From the NCBI RefSeq assembly GCF_900101785.1, contig NZ_LT629688.1, forward strand, positions 372,001-436,000: a DNA stretch of 64,000 bases, given 5' to 3'. A model generated the notes under the pieces. It did not search any database and was not told where the DNA came from. It saw only the letters and a list, made by a program, of their open reading frames with translations. The position numbers were made by a program, and so were the translations under genes. Below, piece by piece: positions 1-8,938 of the stretch. Position 1 is the stretch's first letter. Every line of letters starts with the position of its first letter. This stretch comes from Auraticoccus monumenti (lineage in GTDB: Bacteria; Actinomycetota; Actinomycetes; Propionibacteriales; Propionibacteriaceae).

Positions 1-1
1 C

Positions 2-574
2 ACCGGCCCCTCCGGCCCGGGGGTCGGCGGGATCGGCGGTCCCGGCGGGTCCGGCGGCTCCCCGGTGAGCGCGGTGCCGGTGGCCGCCGACGGGACGTCC
101 GCGGCCGGGGTGACCGCGATCGGCGCCCCCTCGGTGACGACGGCAGCGCCGTCCGGTCTGCCGGCGATGAGCACCGGCGCACCGGCCGGGAGCCCCGGCG
201 GGCTGGGTGCCCTGCCGATGGCGACGCCCGGCGGCGGCGCCCCCGGTACCAGCTTCTCCCTCGCCGGTGGACGGCCCTCGCTGTCGGCCGGGGCGCACGG
301 CAGCATGCCCGGTTCGGGCACCGCCGGCGTGGGGGGTCCCGGCGGCCCCGGCACCGGTAGCGCGGGGACCGGCACCGCCGGCACCTCGGGCGCGGGTGGC
401 ACCGGCGCCGGGGCCGGCGGTGCCGGTCAGGGCATGGCCGGTGGCCCGGCGGCCGCGCGTCGCGCGGGTGACCGGGACGAGGAGGAGCAGACCGAGCTCG
501 ACGGCACCTGGCTCGAGGAGGACGAGAGCGTGTGGGGTGCCCGCAGCACGGCCCCGCCGCCCGAGATCCGCTGA
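2..574 (+). CDS. Gly/Ala-rich protein with acidic C-terminal tail (3' part only)
   Basis: The reading frame is open through the left edge, so only the C-terminal part is seen (about 190 residues). Almost all of it is low-complexity Gly, Ala, Ser, Thr and Pro, including short Gly-Thr-Gly type repeats. The last 40 residues change character: a run of acidic residues, two tryptophans (TWLEEDE and SVWGA), and a proline-rich end. Gly-rich linkers with a conserved acidic Trp-containing tail occur in actinobacterial PPE/WXG100-type (type VII secretion) proteins, but the N-terminal domain that would decide this lies outside the window. Function is therefore not assigned. A strong hairpin follows the stop codon. 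Confidence 0.7.
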   Translation, partial: TGPSGPGVGGIGGPGGSGGSPVSAVPVAADGTSAAGVTAIGAPSVTTAAPSGLPAMSTGAPAGSPGGLGALPMATPGGGAPGTSFSLAGGRPSLSAGAHGSMPGSGTAGVGGPGGPGTGSAGTGTAGTSGAGGTGAGAGGAGQGMAGGPAAARRAGDRDEEEQTELDGTWLEEDESVWGARSTAPPPEIR

Positions 575-588
575 CCCAGCCCCACCCA

Positions 589-620
589 CAGCCCCCGGAG
601 CCGCCAGGCGCCGGGGGCTG
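589..620 (+). terminator. Rho-independent-like terminator
   Basis: Perfect 10-bp GC-rich stem (589-598 pairs with 611-620) with a 12-nt loop, followed by TTTCGT, starting 15 nt after the stop of the Gly-rich gene. Confidence 0.75.
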
Positions 621-652
621 TTTCGTGTCCCCACCCGGCTCGACCCAGATAC

Positions 653-682
653 TTGGACGCTCGTCCAACCATCGTCTAGCGT
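653..682 (+). promoter_or_regulatory. Promoter with overlapping TetR-type operator
   Basis: -35 TTGGAC at 653-658 and -10 TAGCGT at 677-682, 18 bp apart. The start codon at 689 lies 6 nt after the -10 box, so the transcript should be leaderless. A perfect inverted repeat (TTGGACG, 2-bp gap, CGTCCAA; 653-668) covers the -35 box. Autorepression by the adjacent TetR protein is the likely reading. Confidence 0.75.
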
Positions 683-688
683 GACGAC

Positions 689-1276
689 GTGCAGCAGGAA
701 CGAGGACGCAGGACGAGGGCGGCGGTGCTGGAGGCCGCCACCGCGCTCATCGCCGAGGTGGGGTGGGGACGGGTGAGCACCCGCGCGGTGGCCGACCGCG
801 CCGGCGTCCGGGCCGGGGTGGTGCACTACCACTTCCGGTCCCAGCAGGAGCTGCTCGCCGAGGCCGCCACCGGGGCGATCGCGGCGATGGTCCAGGAGTG
901 GCTGGCGCTGCTCCAGGGGTCCGACGGCCCGGAGCAGGCTCTGCACCGCGGAGTCGGCGCACTCGCCGAGCTGTCACCGGACCACCCGATGCACCTGCTC
1001 TTCGCCGAGACCTACCTCGCGGCCTCCCGTGACGAGTCGGTGGCCGAGCGGCTGCGGGGTGTGCTGGTGGAGCTGCGCGGCGGGCTGACCCGGTGGCTGG
1101 TGGAGCAGGGGGTCGAACCGACCACCGCGACCACCCTGGCACCGCTGCTGGCGGCGGCGCTGGACGGGCTGGCGCTGCACCGGGGGCTGGACCCGGGCCT
1201 GCCGCTGGGGGCCCTCCCCCGGCTGCTCGGGCCGGTGCTGGCCCACGCCGACCGGGAGACAGGAGGGGCACGGTGA
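689..1276 (+). CDS. TetR family transcriptional regulator
   Basis: 195 residues, the usual TetR length. An N-terminal helix-turn-helix (about residues 28-47: VSTRAVADRAGVRAGVVHYHF) is followed by an all-helical ligand and dimerisation domain. The GTG start is fixed by a -10 box ending 6 nt upstream. Expected to be a DNA-binding repressor released by a small ligand. Its stop overlaps the start of the following flavin monooxygenase by 4 bp (GTGA), so the two are one transcription unit and the monooxygenase substrate or product may be the inducer. The operator over its own promoter implies autoregulation. The ligand cannot be inferred. Confidence 0.92.
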   Translation: MQQERGRRTRAAVLEAATALIAEVGWGRVSTRAVADRAGVRAGVVHYHFRSQQELLAEAATGAIAAMVQEWLALLQGSDGPEQALHRGVGALAELSPDHPMHLLFAETYLAASRDESVAERLRGVLVELRGGLTRWLVEQGVEPTTATTLAPLLAAALDGLALHRGLDPGLPLGALPRLLGPVLAHADRETGGAR

Positions 1277-2457
1277 GGGCGGTCGTCAGCGGCGCCGGCA
1301 TCGCCGGCCTCTCGCACGCGCTGGCCCTGACCCGGCTGGGCTGGGAGGTCACCGTGGTGGAGGTCGCTCCCGGCCCACGCCGCGGCGGCTACATGATCGA
1401 CTTCTTCGGCCCCGGCTGGGCGGCGGCCGAGGAGCTGGGCGTGCTGGAGGCGCTGCGCGCCGGCGGTCGGGTCTACCGCTCCGCCCGCTACGTCGACGCC
1501 CGGGGACGCCAGACCGGGCAGCTCGGTCTGGACACCTTCCTCCGGACCACCGGCGGGAGGTACTTCTCGATCCTGCGACCCGAGATCGAGGAGGTGCTGC
1601 GGGAGGCCCTCCCGCCGGAGGTGGTGCTGCGGCACGGCCGGGTCATCACCCGGATCGACCAGGAGCCGGGTGCCGGGGCCCCGGTCCGGGTCGGGCTCGA
1701 CGACGGCACGGTGCTGGCGGCGGACCTGGTGCTCGGGGCGGACGGGCTCCACTCGGGGGTGCGCCGGCTGGTCCTCGGTGAGGAGGGGTCGTTCCTCCGC
1801 CCGCTCGGCTACCACACCGCCGCCTTCACCTGCACCGCCCCCCACCTGGCCGAACGACTCGGGGAGGACGTCCACCTGACCGACGTGCGCGACGGCCAGG
1901 TCGGCGTCTTCGCCGTCGACCTCGGACGCCCGGACGAGCGACCGGGCGGTGCGGGCGTGGTGTCGGCCTTCGTCGTCACCCGCGGCGGGGTGGACCTGCC
2001 GTCGGACCCGCAGGCCGCGGTCCGTCGCGAGCTGGTCCGTCACGGACCCGTGGCCGCGGAGCTCGTCGACCGCGTCCCGCCCGACGTCTACCTCGACGTG
2101 GTGGCGCAGTCGGTGGTCCCCCGGTGGCGCCGGGGACGGGTCGTGGTGGTGGGTGATGCCGCCCACGCGGTGTCCCTGCTGGCCGGTCAGGGCGCCTCGC
2201 TGGCCATCGCCGGGGCGACCGCGCTGGCGGGCCAGCTGGGGGGTGGGCGCGACCTCGACGAGGCACTGACCGCCTACGAGACGTCCTGGCGCTCGGTGGT
2301 GGAACCGGTGCAGGCCACCGGACGCCGAGCGGCCTCGGCCTTCGTCCCGCGCACCCGCCGGGACCAGTGGCTGCGCCGGCTGGTGCTGCGGGCGGCCCGG
2401 CTGCCGTGGGTGGACCGCCGGCTCACCGCGTCGATCACCGGGGCGGCCACCCACTGA
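1273..2457 (+). CDS. FAD-dependent monooxygenase (PHBH-fold)
   Basis: 394 residues; typical of single-component class A flavoprotein hydroxylases that use NAD(P)H, O2 and FAD to hydroxylate aromatic or related small molecules. Visible motifs: dinucleotide-binding GxGxxG at residues 7-12, the DG motif (GADGLHSGVR) near residue 155, and the GD motif (GDAAHAVSLLAGQG) near residue 295. The GTG start at 1273 is chosen because it overlaps the TetR stop by 4 bp and the GxGxxG then lies right at the N-terminus; the frame stays open further upstream but that part is the shadow of TetR. No reductase partner is nearby. Tetracycline- or rifampicin-modifying enzymes share this fold, but nothing here shows that specificity. 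Confidence 0.9.
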   Translation: MRAVVSGAGIAGLSHALALTRLGWEVTVVEVAPGPRRGGYMIDFFGPGWAAAEELGVLEALRAGGRVYRSARYVDARGRQTGQLGLDTFLRTTGGRYFSILRPEIEEVLREALPPEVVLRHGRVITRIDQEPGAGAPVRVGLDDGTVLAADLVLGADGLHSGVRRLVLGEEGSFLRPLGYHTAAFTCTAPHLAERLGEDVHLTDVRDGQVGVFAVDLGRPDERPGGAGVVSAFVVTRGGVDLPSDPQAAVRRELVRHGPVAAELVDRVPPDVYLDVVAQSVVPRWRRGRVVVVGDAAHAVSLLAGQGASLAIAGATALAGQLGGGRDLDEALTAYETSWRSVVEPVQATGRRAASAFVPRTRRDQWLRRLVLRAARLPWVDRRLTASITGAATH

Positions 2458-2488
2458 CGTCCCGACCGGTACCGGACCACCGGGCGGC

Positions 2489-3070
2489 TCAGGTGGTGCG
2501 GTCCAGGTGCGCGACCACGGCCTCGCCCCGGGGGGACAACCGGTAGCCCACCTCGAGGCTGATGGTCAGCCCCAGCGCCTTGAGCCGCCGGATGTCGGTC
2601 TTGAGCCCCCACCGCTCGCGGTCCAGGTGCACGGCCAGCTCGGTGGAGACCACCCCCGGATGCTTCCGGATCCAGCGCAGGGACGGCACCGCCCAGGCGC
2701 CCTTGGGACCGGCGTCCATCCGCGTCAGCCGGCGCGCCAGGTCGGCGAGCCCGGCGGCGTCCGGCAGCTGGTCCCGCAGCGCCAGCCGCGGGTCGGGGCC
2801 GGCGTGGCTGACCGAGACCCGGTGGATCCGGCCGGGGCGACGGTCGAGCAGGGCGGTCAGCTCCTCGCGGCTGGACAGGCCGGCGGCCGCCAGGTCCTCC
2901 TCGGGGATCGAGGTGACGTCGGGGACCTCCTCGACGGCATCGAAGGAGACCACGCCGGCGGAGGTCACCTGGCTCCCGCCGACGCGCACCCTCGGCACCT
3001 CCCAGCGACGGAAGAGCACGGTGACGGACCCGTCCGCGATCCCCGCAGCCGTCCGGGCGTTGATGATCAC
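2489..3070 (-). CDS. ASCH/PUA-like domain protein with C-terminal winged-helix-like region
   Basis: 193 residues. The N-terminal 70 residues read as a small beta-rich ASCH/PUA-like fold (IINARTAAGI, VTVLFRRWEVPRV, GVVSFDAVEEVP), a fold linked to RNA or modified-nucleotide binding. The C-terminal half is helical with a regular winged-helix pattern (LRWIRKHPGVVSTELA, then LKTDIRRLKALGL and a short hairpin). This two-part layout is known from uncharacterised actinobacterial proteins. The GTG start at 3070 is preceded by TAGGCC 6 nt upstream, a weak match to the leaderless promoter pattern seen elsewhere here. It is divergent from the DUF4396 gene, with the CsoR-like operator between them. Role unknown. 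Confidence 0.72.
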   Translation of the reverse strand: MIINARTAAGIADGSVTVLFRRWEVPRVRVGGSQVTSAGVVSFDAVEEVPDVTSIPEEDLAAAGLSSREELTALLDRRPGRIHRVSVSHAGPDPRLALRDQLPDAAGLADLARRLTRMDAGPKGAWAVPSLRWIRKHPGVVSTELAVHLDRERWGLKTDIRRLKALGLTISLEVGYRLSPRGEAVVAHLDRTT

Positions 3071-3113
3071 GGCACAGGCCTACCACGAACCGGCGCACGA
3101 GACCACGGGCTGC

Positions 3114-3141
3114 GGAATATACCCCGGGGGGGTATAGTTCC
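3114..3141 (+). promoter_or_regulatory. CsoR/CstR/RcnR-type operator with embedded -10 box
   Basis: Inverted repeat TATACCCC (3118-3125), 3-nt GGG spacer, GGGGTATA (3129-3136), flanked by GGAA and TTCC arms. The AT-cap, C-tract, G-tract, AT-cap layout is that of operators bound by CsoR-superfamily repressors (copper, nickel/cobalt or sulfane-sulfur sensors). TATAGT at 3133-3138 matches a -10 box for the downstream gene, so binding would block transcription. No CsoR-family gene lies in the window. Confidence 0.7.
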
Positions 3142-3174
3142 GTCCCGACAGGAACCCAACCGAGCGAGGTAGCC

Positions 3175-3873
3175 ATGAGCCAGCCAGGTCACGACACCCA
3201 CCAGCACGAGGCCGCGCACGACCACGGCCACCACGCGCACGGCACACCCCACCCGGCGACCCGGTCGATGGCCCTGAGCGCCACCCTGCACTGCCTGACC
3301 GGTTGCGCCATCGGTGAGATCGCCGGGCTGATGATCGGCACCGCCCTCGGTCTGGGGACCGGCTGGACGATCGCACTGGCCGTCGGTCTGGCCTTCCTGG
3401 CCGGCTACACGCTGTCCACCCTGCCGCTGCTGCGGGCCGGCCTGGGGGTGGGCACGGCGCTCGGCGTCGTCCTCGCCGCCGACACCCTGTCGATCGCCAC
3501 CATGGAGCTGGTCGACAACACGGTGATGGCCCTCGTCCCGGGGGCGATGGACGCCGGTCTGGTCAACCCCGTCTTCTGGCTCGCGATGACGCTGGCGCTG
3601 GGCGTGGCCTTCCTGGCCGCCTACCCGGTGAACCTGGCGCTGCTCCGCCGCGGGAAGGGGCACGCCCTGACCCACGAGCACCACACCAGCACCGCTGCGG
3701 TGACCGGGGCCCGCCGCTTCATCCCGGCCCTGTCCACCTCGACCCTGGTGGCGGCCATCGCCGCCTTCATGCTGGCCGGGTTCCTCGTCTCGCTCTACGA
3801 CAGCCTCGGCGAGCCGCCGGCGACGCACGCGGCCGGGCCGGTCGGCACCCCGCTCCACCCCGGCGGGCGCTGA
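3175..3873 (+). CDS. DUF4396 family membrane protein, His-rich N-terminus
   Basis: 232 residues. The first 35 residues are cytosolic-looking and histidine-rich (HDTHQHEAAHDHGHHAH), a typical metal-chelating stretch. Four hydrophobic segments follow at roughly residues 45-65, 70-90, 95-115 and 140-160, then another His patch (HALTHEHH) and a last segment near 185-205. The HCLTGCAIGEIAGLMIG motif and the overall pattern match DUF4396 proteins. The ATG at 3175 has GAGGT upstream. A CsoR-type operator sits 38 bp before the start, so expression is probably induced by a metal ion or reactive sulfur. A transport or metal-handling role is inferred; the family has no settled function. Confidence 0.85.
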   Translation: MSQPGHDTHQHEAAHDHGHHAHGTPHPATRSMALSATLHCLTGCAIGEIAGLMIGTALGLGTGWTIALAVGLAFLAGYTLSTLPLLRAGLGVGTALGVVLAADTLSIATMELVDNTVMALVPGAMDAGLVNPVFWLAMTLALGVAFLAAYPVNLALLRRGKGHALTHEHHTSTAAVTGARRFIPALSTSTLVAAIAAFMLAGFLVSLYDSLGEPPATHAAGPVGTPLHPGGR

Positions 3874-3903
3874 CCCGCCGGCCCGTCGGGGCAGACTCCG
3901 GCC

Positions 3904-3935
3904 GGGTGCCCACTTGAGCGGGTGCTCACTTGAGC
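3904..3935. repeat. 16-bp tandem duplication across the glycosylase stop codon
   Basis: GGGTGCCCACTTGAGC (3904-3919) is followed directly by GGGTGCTCACTTGAGC (3920-3935); 15 of 16 bases match. The second copy contains the stop codon of the minus-strand glycosylase; the first copy differs at exactly the base that forms the stop. Confidence 0.85.
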
Positions 3936-4789
3936 AGGCGGGACATCCGGCGGTCGGCGAGCTTCTTGCCCTGGGTCTGGCAGGTGGGGCAGTACTGCAG
4001 CGAGCTGTCGGCGAAGCTGACCTCGGCCACGGTGTCTCCGCAGACCGGGCAGACCTCACCCGCCCGGCCGTGGACGGCCATCCCGGAGCGCTTCTGGTCC
4101 TTCAGCTCCGAGGCCGGACGTCCCTTCGAGCGCTCGATCGCCTCCCCCAGCTCGCCCTTGACGGCAGCCAGCAGCACGTCGCGCTCGGCGTCGTCGAGGC
4201 TCGAGGCCGGCTTGAACGGGCTCATCCGGGCGGCGTGCAGGATCTCGTCGGAGTAGGCGTTGCCGATCCCGGCCAGCACGCGCTGGTCCCGCAGCACGCC
4301 CTTGAGCTGGGCGCGGCCGGCCCGCTCCAGCACGGCGTCCAGCTCGGGACGACCGAAGGCGTCCTCCATCGGGTCCGGCCCCAGCGTGGCGATGTGGGGG
4401 ACGTCCTGCGGCGAGCCGACGACGTAGACGGCCAGCTTGCGCTGGGTGCCGGCCTCGGTCAGGTCGAAGCCGGAGTCGTCGTCCAGCACCACCCGCAGCG
4501 CGAGCGGCCCCTTGCCGGGCCGGGCCGGCGCGGGCGGGATGTTCTCCCGCCAGCGCAGCCAGCCCGCGCGGGCCAGGTGGAACACCAGCCAGACGCCGTC
4601 GGCGTCCAGGGCGAGGAACTTCCCGAAGCGCTGGACGTCGGTGACCTCGAGCCCCTGCAGCGCCGACAGCGGCGGGTCGAAGGTCTTCAACGCGCTGAAG
4701 GCGGCCAGCTCGGCACGGGCGACGACCTTGCCGACGCAGTGCTCGACCAGGTGCCGCCGCAGGGACTCGACCTCGGGCATCTCCGGCAT
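3926..4789 (-). CDS. Fpg/Nei family DNA glycosylase
   Basis: 287 residues. Base-excision repair enzyme that removes oxidised bases and cleaves the strand. Catalytic Pro2 and Glu3 (MPEMPEVE), the hairpin lysine Lys57 (RFGKF) and Asn177 (GIGNAYSDE) are in place, and the C-terminal zinc finger has Cys247, 250, 267 and 270. The conserved zinc-finger arginine (Arg258 in E. coli Fpg) appears to be Ser here (ADSSLQYC), so substrate choice may differ from classical MutM. For that reason no gene symbol is given. It lies 25 bp downstream of aat and is probably co-transcribed. A 16-bp tandem duplication covers its stop codon. Confidence 0.88.
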   Translation of the reverse strand: MPEMPEVESLRRHLVEHCVGKVVARAELAAFSALKTFDPPLSALQGLEVTDVQRFGKFLALDADGVWLVFHLARAGWLRWRENIPPAPARPGKGPLALRVVLDDDSGFDLTEAGTQRKLAVYVVGSPQDVPHIATLGPDPMEDAFGRPELDAVLERAGRAQLKGVLRDQRVLAGIGNAYSDEILHAARMSPFKPASSLDDAERDVLLAAVKGELGEAIERSKGRPASELKDQKRSGMAVHGRAGEVCPVCGDTVAEVSFADSSLQYCPTCQTQGKKLADRRMSRLLK

Positions 4790-4814
4790 GGCGACATCAT
4801 CACACGGGGCCCGA

Positions 4815-5480
4815 TCAGGACGGCCAGTCCGGTGCGGGCAGCTCCAGCGCCCGCGCCAGCCACCGCTGGTAGGTGCGGCGGTCGACCCCGACCACGCCGA
4901 GGGAGTCCAGGTGCGGGGTGCGCCACTGGACGTCCAGCAGCCGGGGACGCCCGTCGGCGGAGAGCAGCCCGACCAGGCTCATCAGCGCGACCTTGCTGGC
5001 GTCCCGGCCGTGCTCGGTGTCGTGGAACATCGACTCCCCGGCGAAGAGACCGCCGACGCCGATGCCGTAGAGCCCGCCGACCATCCGCTCCTCGGCGTCC
5101 CAGACCTCCACCGAGTGCGCCACCCCGGCGCGGTGCAGGGAGGTGTAGACCTCGATGATCCGGTCGTCGATCCAGCCGAAGTCGCGGGCCGGGTCGGCGC
5201 AGCGGTGGATCACGGCGTCGAAGTCGGCGTCGACCGTGGTGCGGTAGCGCTTGGCGCTCTGGCGCATGGAGCGGGTCACCCGCAGCCCGGTCAGCGGCAG
5301 CACGCCCCGCTCCATCGGGGCGAACCAGCCGACCACCCCGTCCTCCAGCGGCATCGGGAACACCCCGCGGACGTAGGCCTCGAGCACCAGCGCCTCGTCC
5401 AGCTGGGAGGACACCCCGATCAGGTCCTGCCTCGGCCAGACCTCGGCGTCCCCGAAGGCGGAGAGCTCCATGCCGCCCAT
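4815..5480 (-). CDS. aat: Leucyl/phenylalanyl-tRNA--protein transferase
   Basis: 221 residues. Transfers Leu or Phe from charged tRNA to N-terminal Arg or Lys of proteins, marking them for ClpS/ClpAP-type degradation (N-degron pathway). Family signatures are clear: GVFPMP near residue 38, a WFAP motif, the SMRQSAKRY and FDAVIHRCA segments, AHSVEVWD, GGLYGIGVGGLFAGESMF, ASKVAL and a final LLDVQWRTPHLDSLG. The start is either ATG 5480 or ATG 5471; the second gives MELSAFGD and a better spaced AGG, so the first three residues are uncertain. The Fpg-family glycosylase follows in the same direction. Confidence 0.93.
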   Translation of the reverse strand: MGGMELSAFGDAEVWPRQDLIGVSSQLDEALVLEAYVRGVFPMPLEDGVVGWFAPMERGVLPLTGLRVTRSMRQSAKRYRTTVDADFDAVIHRCADPARDFGWIDDRIIEVYTSLHRAGVAHSVEVWDAEERMVGGLYGIGVGGLFAGESMFHDTEHGRDASKVALMSLVGLLSADGRPRLLDVQWRTPHLDSLGVVGVDRRTYQRWLARALELPAPDWPS

Positions 5481-5599
5481 CCTGCCCGATCCGCCGGCAC
5501 CGGGGAGCCGCGCGGGACCAGGGGCTGCTCAGGGTCGCCACCGTGGGTGCGGGGACCGGCGGCTGCGTAGGCTGGACCCGCCCGAGCAGAGGAGAACAC

Positions 5600-6274
5600 A
5601 TGGGAGTCGGCGACTTCGCCCGCAACCTGGTCCCAGCCGCCCGCAACGCCCCCCAGGCGGCCGGTGGCGCGATGCGGGTGCTGCTCGAGCTCGGCATCGA
5701 CGGCTTCGCCCAGCTGCCCGGCGCCAAGGCCGTCGCGGTCAAGCAGCTGCAGAAGCACGGATCGGTCGACGCGGCCATCGACGCGCTGGTGCTCAACCAC
5801 GTGGCGCTGTCCTCGGCCCAGGGCTTCATGTCCAACGTGGGCGGGGTGCTGGCCAGCATCGTCTCCATCCCCGGCAACCTGGCCGGGTTGTCGGTGCTGC
5901 AGATCCGCATGGTCGGGGCGATCGCGCACCTGCGCGGCTACGACATCGACGACCCGCGGGTCCGCACCGGGATGATGATGTGCCTGCTGGGCGGTGACCA
6001 GGTCGTCCGCCTGATCGAGAAGGGGCTGCTGCCCTCCACCCCGATGGCCGTGGCCACCGCCCCCGTCTTCGACCCCGACCTGGACCGCCGCGTGGCCGAG
6101 CGGGTCGTCCGCGAGATGGCCGCCCGGGTGGGCGGCACCAACGGCGCGCTGCTGCTGACCAAGCGGATCCCGCTGGTCGGCGGTGGCGTCGGTGCCGTGG
6201 TCGACGCCGCCACCACGCGCCAGGTCGGCGTCTTCGCCGGCAAGGAGCTCCGCCGGCGCCGCAGCCTCACCTGA
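5600..6274 (+). CDS. EcsC family protein
   Basis: 224 residues. Hydrophobic and Gly-rich segments around residues 70-105 (GVLASIVSIPGNLAGLSVLQIRMV followed by AIAHLRGYD) and near the C-terminus (RIPLVGGGVGAVVDA) are typical of the EcsC family, membrane-associated proteins named after the Bacillus Ecs locus and without a defined activity. ATG 5600 is chosen for its AGAGGAGA ribosome-binding site; the frame is open earlier but without a start of similar quality. A TAGGCT -10 box at 5568-5573 gives a short leader. Single gene, ending at a strong bidirectional hairpin. Confidence 0.85.
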   Translation: MGVGDFARNLVPAARNAPQAAGGAMRVLLELGIDGFAQLPGAKAVAVKQLQKHGSVDAAIDALVLNHVALSSAQGFMSNVGGVLASIVSIPGNLAGLSVLQIRMVGAIAHLRGYDIDDPRVRTGMMMCLLGGDQVVRLIEKGLLPSTPMAVATAPVFDPDLDRRVAERVVREMAARVGGTNGALLLTKRIPLVGGGVGAVVDAATTRQVGVFAGKELRRRRSLT

Positions 6275-6295
6275 GCCCCACCCGCACCCGGGACC

Positions 6296-6333
6296 ACGAC
6301 GGGCCGCCCTGCAGCTGCAGGGCGGCCCGTCGT
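6296..6333. terminator. Bidirectional terminator hairpin
   Basis: Perfect 38-nt palindrome (19-bp arms 6296-6314 and 6315-6333, effectively a small loop at the centre) placed between the convergent EcsC and isocitrate dehydrogenase genes, 22 nt and 17 nt from their stops. Confidence 0.85.
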
Positions 6334-6349
6334 CGCGTGGTGCCGGGGT

Positions 6350-8569
<2,220 letters not shown>

Positions 8570-8664
8570 GACTGGCTCACTTGCCTCTCGTGCGGTGGAC
8601 GGCTCGACTGCGAGCGTATCGAACCGCCCGGACGAGCCGGGTGCTGGCGGGAGGCGGGGCCGGG

Positions 8665-8781
8665 TCAGGAGTGCGGGTTGTGCGACTCCGCCTCGATGAT
8701 CGTGGGGAGGATGGCCATGGCGGCCACGACGAGGATGCCGAGGACCGCCCCGACGGTGAGGAGGATCTGTGTGATGTCCAT
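8665..8781 (-). CDS. Small single-span membrane protein (38 residues)
   Basis: Short frame starting at ATG 8781. Sequence layout is a short polar start (MDITQ), one long hydrophobic helix ([21 protein letters not shown], residues 6-26 region) and a polar tail ending in [12 protein letters not shown] lies 8-9 nt before the ATG. It sits upstream of icd in the same direction (96 bp apart). Below the size most gene finders accept, but the clear membrane helix, a Glu/His-containing tail and absence of any better frame support it. Function unknown. Confidence 0.55.
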   Translation of the reverse strand: MDITQILLTVGAVLGILVVAAMAILPTIIEAESHNPHS

Positions 8782-8896
8782 GGCTCCATCCAACGCCGGG
8801 ACGGCCGCGCGCACATCGGTGCAAGGTCTGGTTCCGACCCCTACCACGGTCCCTACGGTCCCCCGAGGAGGGCGACCGTGGCACCAGGGACGCCCC

Positions 8897-8917
8897 TGAC
8901 CGGCCGACCACCGGTCA
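8897..8917 (-). terminator. Possible terminator after tenA
   Basis: Perfect 7-bp stem (TGACCGG 8897-8903 with CCGGTCA 8911-8917), 7-nt loop, 22 nt beyond the tenA stop. No T-run. Confidence 0.4.
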
Positions 8918-8938
8918 TGGACCGCCGGACACGCGTGG

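Noticed and set aside
1012-2454. 480-codon minus-strand frame over the monooxygenase
   Set aside because: Antisense shadow with low-complexity composition; the forward frame has GxGxxG and GD motifs.
3904-3935. Terminator or attachment site
   Set aside because: It is a direct duplication, not an inverted repeat, and no integrase is near.
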